A DNA stretch of 64,000 bases, from NCBI RefSeq assembly GCF_000968195.1, contig NZ_FO704550.1:1-64000 (forward strand), given 5' to 3'. Of this stretch, positions 8,759 through 18,888 are shown piece by piece. The notes under the pieces are model-generated. The model had not been told where the DNA came from. It saw only the letters and a program-made list of their open reading frames with translations, and did no database searches. This DNA comes from Xenorhabdus doucetiae. Lineage in GTDB: Bacteria; Pseudomonadota; Gammaproteobacteria; Enterobacterales; Enterobacteriaceae. Positions within the stretch are counted from its first letter, which is position 1, and each line of letters opens with the position of its first letter. The position numbers and the translations under genes were made by a program.

Positions 8759-9889
8759 CTACAACAAAATCCGCAACATCCGGCGCAACGGTTCAGCCGC
8801 ACCCCACAACAACTGATCGCCCACCGTAAAGGCAGACAAATATTCCGGCCCCATATTCAGTTTACGCAGACGACCCACAGGCGTATTCAGCGTACCTGTG
8901 ACCGCAGCCGGTGTTAATTCCTGCATCGTCAATTCACGATCATTCGGGATCACGCGCACCCAATCATTATGGGAAGCCAGCAGGGTTTCAATTTCATGGA
9001 TCGGGATATCTTTTTTCAATTTCAGGGTAAATGCCTGACTATGGCAGCGCAATGCCCCGATACGGACACATAGACCATCAATCGGGATCACATGATTGCC
9101 CGTATTCAAAATCTTGTTAGTTTCCGCCTGCCCTTTCCACTCTTCACGGCTTTGCCCATTTTCCAGTTGCTTATCAATCCACGGGATCAGACTCCCCGCC
9201 AGAGGAACGCCAAATTGATCCATCGGTAGTGCGCCGCTGCGGGTAAAATCAGTGACACGTTTTTCAATATCCAAAATCGCGGAAGCGGGGTTCTGTAATT
9301 CCTCGGCAACCTGATTATGCAGCATGCCCATTTGTACCAGCAGTTCACGCATATGACGAGCGCCACCGCCAGAAGCAGCCTGATAACTGGATACCGATGC
9401 CCACTCAATCAAATCATTGGCAAATAATCCTCCCAATGACATCAACATCAAGCTCACGGTACAGTTACCGCCAACAAACGTTTTAATGCCTTTATTCAGA
9501 CTGTTCTGAATATGTTGGGAGTTGACAGGATCGAGAATAATGACCGCATCATCATCCATACGCAGGGAAGAAGCCGCATCAATCCAATATCCCTGCCAAC
9601 CTGTTGCTTTCAGTTTGGGATAAATTTCATTGGTATAATCCCCGCCCTGACAACTAATGATAATATCCAGCGCACTTAATGCCTCGATATCAAAAGCATT
9701 CTGTAGCACACCTGATTTTCCTGCGCTATTGATTGCACTATTTATTGCAAAGCTCGGAGCTGGAAGCCCGTGTTGGGAAGTGGTGAAGAAAACCGGATTG
9801 ATTTGGTCAAAATCCCGCTCTTCCACCATCCGCTGCATTAAGACTGAGCCGACCATGCCACGCCAGCCGATAAAACCTACACTTTTCAT
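8759..9889 (-). CDS. asd: Aspartate-semialdehyde dehydrogenase
   Basis: Asd reduces aspartyl phosphate to aspartate semialdehyde with NADPH, the branch point for lysine, diaminopimelate, threonine and methionine. I choose the ATG at 9889 (MKSVGFIGWRGMVGS) or the adjacent one at 9892, with AGGG just upstream; an upstream extension to 9949 is not supported. The product has 376 residues (E. coli 367). The NADP-binding glycine motif is GWRGMVGS, the catalytic cysteine lies in FVGGNCTVSLML (about residue 136-140) and the active-site histidine in GALRCHSQAF. It is transcribed alone, divergent from yqiJ, and ends in a strong terminator. Confidence 0.97.
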   Translation of the reverse strand: MKSVGFIGWRGMVGSVLMQRMVEERDFDQINPVFFTTSQHGLPAPSFAINSAINSAGKSGVLQNAFDIEALSALDIIISCQGGDYTNEIYPKLKATGWQGYWIDAASSLRMDDDAVIILDPVNSQHIQNSLNKGIKTFVGGNCTVSLMLMSLGGLFANDLIEWASVSSYQAASGGGARHMRELLVQMGMLHNQVAEELQNPASAILDIEKRVTDFTRSGALPMDQFGVPLAGSLIPWIDKQLENGQSREEWKGQAETNKILNTGNHVIPIDGLCVRIGALRCHSQAFTLKLKKDIPIHEIETLLASHNDWVRVIPNDRELTMQELTPAAVTGTLNTPVGRLRKLNMGPEYLSAFTVGDQLLWGAAEPLRRMLRILL

Positions 9890-9892
9890 CAT

Positions 9893-10311
9893 AATTACCC
9901 TGCCTTGAAAGATATTCGTCAGACACACTGATATCACTAAAACTGACAAAATATAGCGAAAGGTGCAAGTCTATTTATGAACTATAGCACTAGCTTGTTT
10001 AAGGCTTTGAAGCGAAAAAATTTGTAGATATAATCGGGGATATCTTAGATTTTTCCACTACTAATTTTCCATTTATAAGAAAATTAATTTATATTTTCCG
10101 CTTATTTAGGCACTCACCATTTCATTCCTGTAAAGACGCCAAAATGCGTGTATTTATCGCTTAATTCTTATGATGAAAAGTAATAAATCAGCGTTACCCA
10201 TTTATTGCGATACGATTCAAAAAAGCCCTCTTTTCCCCTATTAAGTTATTTTTAAACCTGTTTTAATTAAGTATTATTTAATAATTATTATCGTCTTGAG
10301 ACAGCATTCTG
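9893..10311. promoter_or_regulatory. asd-yqiJ divergent spacer
   Basis: These 419 bases separate asd (minus) from the yqiJ-like gene (plus) and must hold both promoters. The stretch is AT-rich, with no open frame of note and no operator that I recognise. Confidence 0.5.
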
Positions 10312-10938
10312 ATGGCGCTTTTCTTACAAAATTGTTTGGCCTTTCCGGTTATTATTTTCAGCGGATTATTATTCATTATTTTGGTTTATTGGCTATGTGC
10401 GGCTTTTGGTTTGCTTGATATTGATATCCTGAATATGGATGTAGATGGTTTCGATGCTCCTTCTCTGGCGGGTTGGTTAACAAAACTCGGTCTGACAGGC
10501 ATTCCCGTCACTGTCATCATAACGCTGATTACACTGATTGGCTGGCCGTTAAGTTATTTCAGCATGCACTTGATGCTCCGCTTCATCGAAACCGATCTGC
10601 TCCGTTATTTACTGGGAACGATCACTTTCTTTGCCGTGAGTTTCATTGCCTTATTACTGGCAGCAATGTTATTGCGCCCATTGCAACCGAAACTGGCGAA
10701 ACTCAATCGCTCCAACAGCGTCGATAACCTGATAGGAAAAGTCGCCGAAGTCCGTTCTCCCATCGTGACAGAACAGCGTGGCGAAGCCCTGATGGATAAC
10801 CTCGGTGCCAGCCTGATCTTACAAGTACGGGCACCGGAAAGTGACGGTATTACCCGCGGCGACCGTGTTGTATTAATCAGTTACGACGCAGAAACTCACA
10901 GCTACACCGTGGTCAGTGAAGATGAATTTAAGCGGTAA
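10312..10938 (+). CDS. yqiJ: YqiJ-like membrane protein with OB-fold tail
   Basis: The 208-residue protein has hydrophobic segments near 8-35, 60-82 and 95-120, then a soluble C-terminal part (about 130-205: NLIGKVAEVRSPIV and GDRVVLISYDAET) that fits the OB-fold of YqiJ/NfeD-type proteins. NfeD-like proteins are membrane partners of flotillins and are usually encoded beside them. Here a flotillin follows after 115 bases, so a joint role in membrane microdomains is likely. A recognisable ribosome site before the ATG is weak. Family assignment is firm at the YqiJ level; the biochemical role is not known. Confidence 0.85.
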   Translation: MALFLQNCLAFPVIIFSGLLFIILVYWLCAAFGLLDIDILNMDVDGFDAPSLAGWLTKLGLTGIPVTVIITLITLIGWPLSYFSMHLMLRFIETDLLRYLLGTITFFAVSFIALLLAAMLLRPLQPKLAKLNRSNSVDNLIGKVAEVRSPIVTEQRGEALMDNLGASLILQVRAPESDGITRGDRVVLISYDAETHSYTVVSEDEFKR

Positions 10939-11053
10939 CGGCTGGCTTGCCGCTACCTAATATTAATTCGCTCATCGTCAATCTTGCTATCTGACATGCC
11001 TCACTCAACAATTCGGTCATGGATGAATAGCAGTTTAAATAATGGAGAAATAC

Positions 11054-13258
11054 ATGTCAGATATTGCCTTGGCAGATTTCATGCCTTTTTTGATCATCGT
11101 TGCGACGATAATTATCGTCATTCTGGGTTTCTTTGGGCTTTTTAAAGCGTTTTACATCAAAGTTCCCCAGGGAACAGCGCTGATCGTCAACGATATGTCA
11201 TCCCAACCGAAAGTCCATTTCACGGGTGCGCTGGTTTATCCGGTGATTTACAAAAAAGAATTCATGCGCATCTCCCTGCTGACGCTGGAAGTGGATCGCC
11301 GCGGTAAAGATGGCCTGATCTGTAAAGATAACCTGCGTGCAGACATTACGGTTGCCTTCTATCTGCGAGTTAATGAAACCACTGAAGACGTATTGAAAGT
11401 AGCAAAATCCATTGGGGTTGACCGTGCTTCCGACCATAACGCTGTCAATGCCCTGTTTAGCGCCAAATTCTCAGAAGCGCTGAAAACCGTGGGTAAACAA
11501 TTCGAACTGGCAAAGCTGTTTGAAGACCGCCAAAATTTCCGTGATCGCATTGTTGACGTTATCGGTAAGGATCTGAACGGTTATGCGCTGGAAGACGTTG
11601 CCATCGACTATCTGGAACAAACACCGAAAAATTCTCTGGACCCAAACAATATCTTTGATGCGGAAGGTATTCGTAAAATTACCGAAATTACCGCTATCCA
11701 CAATATTGAAACCAACCAGAAAGAACGTGACCAAGAACTGGCTATCCAGAAGAAAAATGTGGAAACCCGCGAAGCTAGCCTGGCACTGGAACGCCAGCAA
11801 GCCGATGCCGAAGCCCGCCAAAAGCGCGAAATCGAAAGTATCCGCGCCCGTGAAACCGCTGAAACTCAGCGGGTACAGGAAGAAGAGCGCCTGAAAGCAG
11901 AACAGGCTCGCATCCAGACCCAGCAAGAAATTGAAATCCGCGAAGAAAACCGTCTGCGTGAAGTTGAAGTCGCGCAACAAAACCGCTCCCGCGCAGTTGC
12001 CATTGAAATGGAAAAAGTCATTCGTGCACAGGAATTGGAAATTGTTTCCCGTGAACGTGAAGTGGAACTCCAGCGTATTGAAAAAGAGAAAGCACTGGAA
12101 GAAGAGCGCAAAAACATCTCTAACGTGATCCGCGAGCGGGTCGCCGTGGAAAAAACGGTTGCTCAGGAAGAAGAACGGATCAAAGAAGTCCGCATGGTTT
12201 CAGACGCCGATCGGCAAAAACAGGTCACGATTATTCAGGCTCAAGCGAAGGCAGAACAAGAGCTGGTTCGTCAGGTGAAACAAGCCGAAGCGGATGAAAA
12301 CAGCGCCAAATTCAAGGCACTGGAAATCAGTACCATGGCACAAGCAGAACTGGAAGCCGCCGCCAAACAGTCAGAAGCGAAGAAACGCATGGCGGAAGGT
12401 ATTGAGGCAGAAGAGGCGGCATTAGGTCTGGCCGAAGCCCGTATCCGCCAAGCCAAGGCCGAGGCCGAAGAGAAAGAAGGTCTGGTACAGGCGAATGTGA
12501 TTGCGGAGAAACTGCTGGCAGAGGCTCGCGGGACACAAGAGAAAGGTCTGGCGGAAGCGCGGGTGATGGAAGCCCAAGCCTCTGCTTCGGAGAAACAAGG
12601 TCTCGCCGAAGCGAAAGTGTTGGAAGAGAAACTGGCAGCACAGGCACGGGGGGATGAACAACAAGCCAATGCCAAAGAAAAACTGGGTCTGGCAGATGCC
12701 AAAGTGCTGGAAGAAAAACTGGTGGCGCAAGCCCGCGGTGAAGGCCAATTGGGGACTGCACAAGCGGAAGTTATCCGCCAGCGCCTGAAAGCAGAAGCCG
12801 ATGGTCTGACCGACAAATTCACCGCGATGGGTAACCTCAATGACACGGCCCGCGATCACGAAGAGTTCCGTATGCAGCTTGAGAAAAACTTTGAACAGGC
12901 AATGGCCTCCATCGCGGCCAACAAAGAGATCGCCAAAGAGCAAGCAGACGTGCTGGCGGCGGCACTCAGCAAAACCAACATTGATATCGTGGGGGGCGAT
13001 GGCAGTTTCTTCAATACCTTCTCCAAAGCGCTGAGTGTGGGCAAGGCCATCAATGGCGTAGTCGATAAAAGTCCGCTGGTAAAAGAAACCATACAGAAAC
13101 TTCTGGCAGGCAAAGGTGAAAAAGGTCACAGCGAAAAAGAAGTCGGGGAGCAAAAACTGAGCCTCGATTCACTCCTGCAAAACCCAGAAGTGCAGTCTTT
13201 GGTTAACCTGTTTAGTGCAAATAAAAAGCGCCCTAACAAAGACAATACCGAAGAGTAA
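11054..13258 (+). CDS. yqiK: Flotillin-like SPFH protein YqiK, long form
   Basis: I start at 11054 (MSDIALADF), where GGAGAAA lies 5-10 bases upstream, giving 734 residues; E. coli YqiK has about 553. A membrane segment at about 10-32 precedes an SPFH domain (about 35-210) and a very long charged coiled coil rich in Glu, Ala, Arg and Gln (about 215-600). Within residues 460-590 a unit of the type GLAEAKVLEEKLAAQARG recurs four times. The C-terminus has the glycine-rich VGGDGSFFNTF typical of flotillins. Flotillins assemble into large membrane scaffolds facing the cytosol. The gene lies between yqiJ and the giant ATPase. Confidence 0.9.
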   Translation: MSDIALADFMPFLIIVATIIIVILGFFGLFKAFYIKVPQGTALIVNDMSSQPKVHFTGALVYPVIYKKEFMRISLLTLEVDRRGKDGLICKDNLRADITVAFYLRVNETTEDVLKVAKSIGVDRASDHNAVNALFSAKFSEALKTVGKQFELAKLFEDRQNFRDRIVDVIGKDLNGYALEDVAIDYLEQTPKNSLDPNNIFDAEGIRKITEITAIHNIETNQKERDQELAIQKKNVETREASLALERQQADAEARQKREIESIRARETAETQRVQEEERLKAEQARIQTQQEIEIREENRLREVEVAQQNRSRAVAIEMEKVIRAQELEIVSREREVELQRIEKEKALEEERKNISNVIRERVAVEKTVAQEEERIKEVRMVSDADRQKQVTIIQAQAKAEQELVRQVKQAEADENSAKFKALEISTMAQAELEAAAKQSEAKKRMAEGIEAEEAALGLAEARIRQAKAEAEEKEGLVQANVIAEKLLAEARGTQEKGLAEARVMEAQASASEKQGLAEAKVLEEKLAAQARGDEQQANAKEKLGLADAKVLEEKLVAQARGEGQLGTAQAEVIRQRLKAEADGLTDKFTAMGNLNDTARDHEEFRMQLEKNFEQAMASIAANKEIAKEQADVLAAALSKTNIDIVGGDGSFFNTFSKALSVGKAINGVVDKSPLVKETIQKLLAGKGEKGHSEKEVGEQKLSLDSLLQNPEVQSLVNLFSANKKRPNKDNTEE

Positions 13259-13284
13259 TCTTGAACAAGGAAACGTGATACGCC

Positions 13285-16200
13285 ATGTCAGATAGCCAAA
13301 TCAATAATCGTGAACAGGAATTACTGGATAACGCGGTTGCGGAAGGCGGAGCCTACGATATCTTACGCAATCGCCTGTCTGAGCAAGGCCAGCAGCTACA
13401 TGAAAAAGCCGGCCTGCTGAACACCCGCCGTCTGGACGAGTTTGGCAAAAACCAGACTGACATTATCGGGCGTATCCGCATTCGCACAGAAAACAACTGT
13501 GTTGCCCGTGATATTGTTCGCGTTGGCGATTGGCTACTGTTTGGCTATAACGTATTCCTTGGTTTGAAAAAAGAGACGCGGGTTGAAGATGTCTTTTCCC
13601 TGTACAAGCTCAAAAAAGAAAATGACGAATACGATGTGGAATCCGTCCCACTGACCGGCACATTTCTCAATATCACCAGCTTCGTGCAGGATTTCAGCGA
13701 ACTTTATACTTACTATAAAAACACCCAATTGCTGGGACTGGTCGAACGCGACGGCAAACTTCTCGCCAGTTTCCAGATTGGTGAACGGATCACGGATATT
13801 CGCGTATTTCGCTGGGCAATTTCCAGTGATAAAACAGAAATCACCTATATTGATAATCGTGGTGAACGCGATATCGCCCTGCCCCCCGCCTATGATTTTG
13901 AATGGCAAAAAACCACGCGGGAAAATACCGTCAATGGCCGTTACCCACACATGAATATTCTGGATACGGTGTTTGTGGAAACCATTGGCGGCGATCTGAC
14001 CATAAAATGTGAAAACAATACCGAAGATGGTCTGGGGATTTACCGGGAAGCGGTGCTGGATAAAACCCAGTCCTTAGATGATGCCCAGATTGAATACGCC
14101 CAGACAGGCAGCCTGATCTTGCTGAAAATTCTGCCCTATCGTGAAGAATCTTGGCGTTATCTGGTTTACAACACCCTGACCCAAAGTGTCCAGCGTATTG
14201 ATGCCATCGGTTTGGCTTGCATTCAGCTACCAGAAGATCACGGTATTATTTTTCCCGGCGGTTATTACTTGCAAAACGGGGAATACAAAACATTCGATCA
14301 ACCGATGGAGGGCATGCGCTTCCGCCGTGTTCGCCGCTCCCCGAATGGGGAAGATGTGATGTATATCTTCTATGAACCCAAATTGGGGCGTCTGGCACTG
14401 TTCAATTACAACCTGATCGAACGCAAACTACAAAACCCGCTGTTTGGTCACGGCTATGCCATGCTGGAAGATGGTCAGATGGTGCTGTTTGCAGGGCAAT
14501 CAGAAGAGCCGACTCGTATTCACCCGATGCAGATTTGGCAAACCCCGTTCTATTCCGATGAATACGCCGCCCGCCAACCGGCAAGAAACAGCTTCTTAGG
14601 TCGAATCGGCAATGCTGAACTGGTACGTGGTATTTCTGATCTTTACCATATTGCCAAGGAAATAGAACAACAGCAGATATCTTCCCTGCTCTACGAAAAA
14701 CTCTGCCAGGACGCCCGCCGTCTGCTAGATACCTACTATTGGCTGAATGACGAACAGAGCCTGAATATCGCCGGGCTGCTAAAAGAGATCGCCAATACTG
14801 GCGAAAAAGTACTGTATGAATACGAAAAAGTAGAAAGCATCCGCCGCCAGTCTGTTCGGGCGATGAATGAAGCAACGTCGCATCAAAAAGCGTTATTGTC
14901 TGCCATGCTGCCGGAAAGCTGGACAGAAACGCAGCAATTTATTGACGCCTTGAACAGCCTGAGCATCCAACGCGGCCACTTGATCACGCTGCGCGATCAT
15001 CGTTACATCGATTTATCCCGCCTTGATGAAATGGAAGCGCAACTGTCTGATAACCAGCAACGTATTTCACTGGCAACCGCCGAATTCCTTGCCAGCGAAA
15101 AAGCATTACAACCTTTTACCCGACAATTACAAGAGCTGGAAAAACAGGTTCAGGCCGCTGCTAACAGTGCTCAACTGAGCGAGCCACTGGCGAACATGGA
15201 GAAAATGTCCAGCGATTTGGATATGCTGTCAAACTTGATGGCAGCGCTGAAATTCGAAGACACCACTCAGCAAACCCAACTCATTGAGTCGATTTCCGAA
15301 ATTTATGCCCTGCTCAACCAAACTCGTGCCAGATTGCAACAACGCCGCAAGGAACAAAGCTCCGTTGAATCCGTTGCCCAGTTCGGCGCACAGTTTAAAT
15401 TATTCAGCCAAGGGATCACCAATGCCCTGACCCTCTCTACCGATCCAGAACGTTGTGATGAACAACTTTCTCGCTTGTTGGTACAACTGGAAGAATTGGA
15501 AACCCAATTCAGTGATCACGATGGGTTCTTGAATGACATTCTGGACAAACGTGAAGAGTTGCTGGAAACCTTTGAAACCCACAAACAGTCACTGCTGGAT
15601 GAACGTCAGCGAAAAACCCAGAATTTGCAGGTGGCAGCCGAACGTTTGCTGGATAGCATCAGCCGCCGGACGGCGAAGTTTTCCTCTCTTGACGAACTGA
15701 ATGCGTTCTTTGCTTCCGATACCCTGTCGCTTAAAACCCGCGAACTGATTGAACGCTTGCGGGAACTGAAAGACAGCGTAAAAGCGGATGATATTGATGC
15801 CAAATTCCGGGTGGCGCGAGATCAAGCCATTCGCAGCTTACGGGATAAAACCGAAATCTATGAAGATGGCGGTAACGTTATCAAACTTGGCCCCCGCCAC
15901 CGTTTCAGCGTCAACACGCAAGAGTTGGATCTCACCATCTTGCCACGGGGTGATCACCTCTATCTGCACCTGACAGGAACAGATTATCAAGAGCCCATTG
16001 ATAACCCGCAACTGGAATCCCTGCAACCTTATTGGTCAATTACGCTTGAATCGGAATCACCGCAGGTTTATCGCGCGGAATATCTGGCTTATTCACTGAT
16101 CTACGCCGCCAGCAAAGAGCACGATAGCCTGACACTGCACGGGTTGAAGTCCCTGTTAAGCCAGCCTGATATGCTGGAAAAAACCGTGCGTGAGTTTGCG

Positions 16201-18234
16201 GCACCTCGCTATAAAGAAGGCTATGAAAAAGGTATCCATGATCACGATGCCATCGCGATCCTGCGTAAATTAATTCCTGTCGGGGAAAGTGCCGATCTTT
16301 TACGCTGCAATCCCCATGCCAGAGCGATTGCGGTGCTGTTCTGGGAACAGATGCAGCACGAAGAGCAGCCTGCATTGTGGCCGGAACGCGCCCGTACCTG
16401 CGCGAATATTTATCAGCTTTTCCGCAATGACGCGGGTTTGCTGGATCTGCAAGCCGAAATCGAAGCAGAAATTAGCCTGTTCCTTGAACATCATCCCATT
16501 AAGTGTGAACCTTACCAGCAGACACAAGCCGCAGAATACTTGAGTTTGTCCCTAAGCCGAACCACGGTGGAATTCAATTTCAGTAAATATGCCCGCACGC
16601 TATTGGAAGGGCTGCAATCTGCATTGGAAAAAGCCCATATGTGGGGGGATTTCAACCATTCACAGCAAAATCTCGGCCAACGTTTCGCCCAACGCTGGAT
16701 GTTGGTAGAAAACTGGCTGAACGGTCTCTGTTCCCTGCCCGAATTTGCTGCACTGACAGGCTATATTTCAGAAGCAGTGGCATTGGTTTTATTGGAAAAA
16801 GCGCTTAATGCCCGTTTCAGTGAAGTCGATCTGCATTTCACCGTCACGGGTTTGATCGGCGAACACCCGTCTATCGTCAATCAAACGCTGACCCTGAGCC
16901 TTGATGACTATTTCTGCCGGATGCGCCAACAGCGTAAAGTCTTTATTCCTGCCTATCATCATTATCAGGCGTTGCGTCAGGGCATACTGAATGAGCAGAG
17001 AAAAATACTGCGACTCCATGAATTCAAGGCTCGACCACTCAGTTCCTTTGTGCGCAACAAACTGATCAACGACGTTTATCTGCCGCTCATTGGCGATAAC
17101 CTTGCCAAACAGATTGGTGCCATCGGGGAAGGCAAACGAACCGATTTGATGGGAATGTTATTGATGATCTCCCCACCCGGTTATGGCAAAACAACCTTGA
17201 TGGAATACATTGCCAATCGCCTTGGGTTGATTTTCATGAAGATCAACGCGCCCGCCCTGGGGCACCATGTTTTGTCACTCGATCCGGCTCAGGCGCCGGA
17301 TGCCACCGCACGCCAGGAGTTGGAAAAACTGAATCTGGCGCTGGAAATGGGCAATAACGTGATGCTGTACGTGGATGATATTCAGCACACCCACCCTGAA
17401 TTCTTGCAGAAGTTTATTTCCCTGTGTGACGGTACACGGCGTATAGAAGGGGTTTGGAAAGGCCAGACTAAAACCTATGACATGCGTGGCAAAAAGTTCT
17501 GCGTTGTGATGTCTGGCAACCCTTATACCGAATCCGGAGAGCTGTTTAAGATCCCAGATATGCTGGCAAACCGAGCCGATATTTATAACCTTGGCGAAGT
17601 GTTGGGGGGGATGGAAGAAGCCTTTACGCTGAGTTATATCGAAAACAGCCTCACCTCAAATCCGGTACTGGCTCCGCTGGCACTGCGCGATATGAACGAT
17701 CTCTATCTGTTTATCGATAAGGCGATGGGCAAACCGTTCTCCAGCAATGGCCTGAGTTATCCCTACAGCGAAGCTGAGATCACTGAAATCGTCGCCATTC
17801 TTGAGCGTCTGCTGATGATGCGGGATATCGTCTTCAAGGTAAACCAACAATACATTGCCAGCGCCGCGCAATCTGACAAATACCGAACAGAACCCCCGTT
17901 CAAGTTGCAAGGCAGCTATCGCAACATGAATAAACTCAGCGAAAAAGTCTCAGCGGTCATGAATGCCGAAGAAATACGCCGCATTATTGATGATCACTAT
18001 TTGGGTGAAGCCCAATTACTGACCAGTGGTGCCGAAGAAAACCTGCTCAAACTGGCAGAGATCCGCGGCACCATGACAACGGAACAGGCGCAACGCTGGC
18101 AGCAAATCAAACGTGACTTTATGCGAAATAAAGCACTGGGTGGTAATAATGCCGATGTGGGTGATCGCGTTGTCGCCCAACTTATTGATTTGGTTGAAAG
18201 CGTTCAGGCGTTGGGAAGTTATTCGAAAAATTAA
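13285..18234 (+). CDS. Giant AAA+ ATPase of the flotillin operon (1649 aa, DUF3686 / 'DNA repair ATPase' type)
   Basis: The protein has an N-terminal region of about 430 residues that looks beta-rich and repeated (FLGLKKETRV, YDFEWQKTTR, FNYNLIERKL), a long coiled-coil middle (about 450-860), an alpha-helical part, and a C-terminal AAA+ module. The AAA+ part has Walker A SPPGYGKTTL near residue 1297, Walker B NVMLYVDDIQ near 1358 and a sensor-like VVMSGNPYTESGE near 1410. It resembles proteins annotated as DNA-repair ATPases, but nothing in the context speaks for DNA repair. It starts 26 bases after the flotillin stop and is followed by a rhomboid protease, so it is more likely a membrane-domain remodelling or quality-control ATPase. 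That role is inference. Confidence 0.85.
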   Translation: MSDSQINNREQELLDNAVAEGGAYDILRNRLSEQGQQLHEKAGLLNTRRLDEFGKNQTDIIGRIRIRTENNCVARDIVRVGDWLLFGYNVFLGLKKETRVEDVFSLYKLKKENDEYDVESVPLTGTFLNITSFVQDFSELYTYYKNTQLLGLVERDGKLLASFQIGERITDIRVFRWAISSDKTEITYIDNRGERDIALPPAYDFEWQKTTRENTVNGRYPHMNILDTVFVETIGGDLTIKCENNTEDGLGIYREAVLDKTQSLDDAQIEYAQTGSLILLKILPYREESWRYLVYNTLTQSVQRIDAIGLACIQLPEDHGIIFPGGYYLQNGEYKTFDQPMEGMRFRRVRRSPNGEDVMYIFYEPKLGRLALFNYNLIERKLQNPLFGHGYAMLEDGQMVLFAGQSEEPTRIHPMQIWQTPFYSDEYAARQPARNSFLGRIGNAELVRGISDLYHIAKEIEQQQISSLLYEKLCQDARRLLDTYYWLNDEQSLNIAGLLKEIANTGEKVLYEYEKVESIRRQSVRAMNEATSHQKALLSAMLPESWTETQQFIDALNSLSIQRGHLITLRDHRYIDLSRLDEMEAQLSDNQQRISLATAEFLASEKALQPFTRQLQELEKQVQAAANSAQLSEPLANMEKMSSDLDMLSNLMAALKFEDTTQQTQLIESISEIYALLNQTRARLQQRRKEQSSVESVAQFGAQFKLFSQGITNALTLSTDPERCDEQLSRLLVQLEELETQFSDHDGFLNDILDKREELLETFETHKQSLLDERQRKTQNLQVAAERLLDSISRRTAKFSSLDELNAFFASDTLSLKTRELIERLRELKDSVKADDIDAKFRVARDQAIRSLRDKTEIYEDGGNVIKLGPRHRFSVNTQELDLTILPRGDHLYLHLTGTDYQEPIDNPQLESLQPYWSITLESESPQVYRAEYLAYSLIYAASKEHDSLTLHGLKSLLSQPDMLEKTVREFAAPRYKEGYEKGIHDHDAIAILRKLIPVGESADLLRCNPHARAIAVLFWEQMQHEEQPALWPERARTCANIYQLFRNDAGLLDLQAEIEAEISLFLEHHPIKCEPYQQTQAAEYLSLSLSRTTVEFNFSKYARTLLEGLQSALEKAHMWGDFNHSQQNLGQRFAQRWMLVENWLNGLCSLPEFAALTGYISEAVALVLLEKALNARFSEVDLHFTVTGLIGEHPSIVNQTLTLSLDDYFCRMRQQRKVFIPAYHHYQALRQGILNEQRKILRLHEFKARPLSSFVRNKLINDVYLPLIGDNLAKQIGAIGEGKRTDLMGMLLMISPPGYGKTTLMEYIANRLGLIFMKINAPALGHHVLSLDPAQAPDATARQELEKLNLALEMGNNVMLYVDDIQHTHPEFLQKFISLCDGTRRIEGVWKGQTKTYDMRGKKFCVVMSGNPYTESGELFKIPDMLANRADIYNLGEVLGGMEEAFTLSYIENSLTSNPVLAPLALRDMNDLYLFIDKAMGKPFSSNGLSYPYSEAEITEIVAILERLLMMRDIVFKVNQQYIASAAQSDKYRTEPPFKLQGSYRNMNKLSEKVSAVMNAEEIRRIIDDHYLGEAQLLTSGAEENLLKLAEIRGTMTTEQAQRWQQIKRDFMRNKALGGNNADVGDRVVAQLIDLVESVQALGSYSKN

Positions 18235-18284
18235 GGAATTGATGTCAGTATTATTGGTGAAGCATTTTCAACAGGGAGACAATG

Positions 18285-18875
18285 ATGACACTATGGTTCA
18301 AGCAACGTTTTCATATCCTAATAGGACTGGCATCGATCCTTATCATTGCCCAATTGCTTGATACCTTAACCGGTGGATCATTAATCAATCTTGGCATTAT
18401 TCCCCGCGAAGTTCGAGGATTGATTGGTATTCCTTTCTCCCCTTTTCTGCATGGTAGCTGGGCACATTTATTCAGTAATCTTCCGGCATTATTGGTATTG
18501 AGCGCGTTATTGATGACGCATTCCATTCGTTATTATGTGCTTGCCAGCCTGTTTATTATTTTTACAGAAGGAACTCTGGTCTGGTTGTTTGGCCGTACCG
18601 TCATTCATGTTGGTGCCAGCGGCTGGGTTTTCGGCCTGTGGGGATTATTGCTGGCTAATGCTTATTTCCTGAGACGGGCAAAAGATCTCTTCTTTGCGAT
18701 TTTGGTGATTATTTATTACGGTGGGATTGCCTTCGGTTTGTTACCACAGCAAGAATACATTTCAACCGAAGGGCATATTTTTGGCGCTATTTCAGGGGTT
18801 GCTTTCTCTTGGTTCAGCAAAAAGTGGCTTATCACAAGCCATTCGTTAAAAAACCAAAATACCAACATCCCCTGA
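18285..18875 (+). CDS. Rhomboid-family intramembrane serine protease
   Basis: The 196-residue polytopic protein carries the rhomboid hallmarks: HLFSNL (the HxxxN motif), GASGWVFGLWG with the nucleophilic Ser at about 112, and STEGHIFGAISG with the catalytic His at about 164. Six transmembrane helices can be drawn. I prefer the second of two adjacent ATGs (18282, 18285) because AGGGAGA then has better spacing. It is the last gene of the yqiJ-yqiK-ATPase unit. Rhomboids cut single-span membrane proteins within the bilayer; a substrate may be presented by the flotillin/ATPase partners. Confidence 0.88.
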   Translation: MTLWFKQRFHILIGLASILIIAQLLDTLTGGSLINLGIIPREVRGLIGIPFSPFLHGSWAHLFSNLPALLVLSALLMTHSIRYYVLASLFIIFTEGTLVWLFGRTVIHVGASGWVFGLWGLLLANAYFLRRAKDLFFAILVIIYYGGIAFGLLPQQEYISTEGHIFGAISGVAFSWFSKKWLITSHSLKNQNTNIP

Positions 18876-18888
18876 TCGTAGAGTAGAT

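Noticed and set aside
12271..13153. Long minus-strand frames (up to 243 codons) within the flotillin gene
   Set aside because: They are antisense to a repetitive coiled-coil gene; such repeats keep all frames open, and the products are low-complexity.
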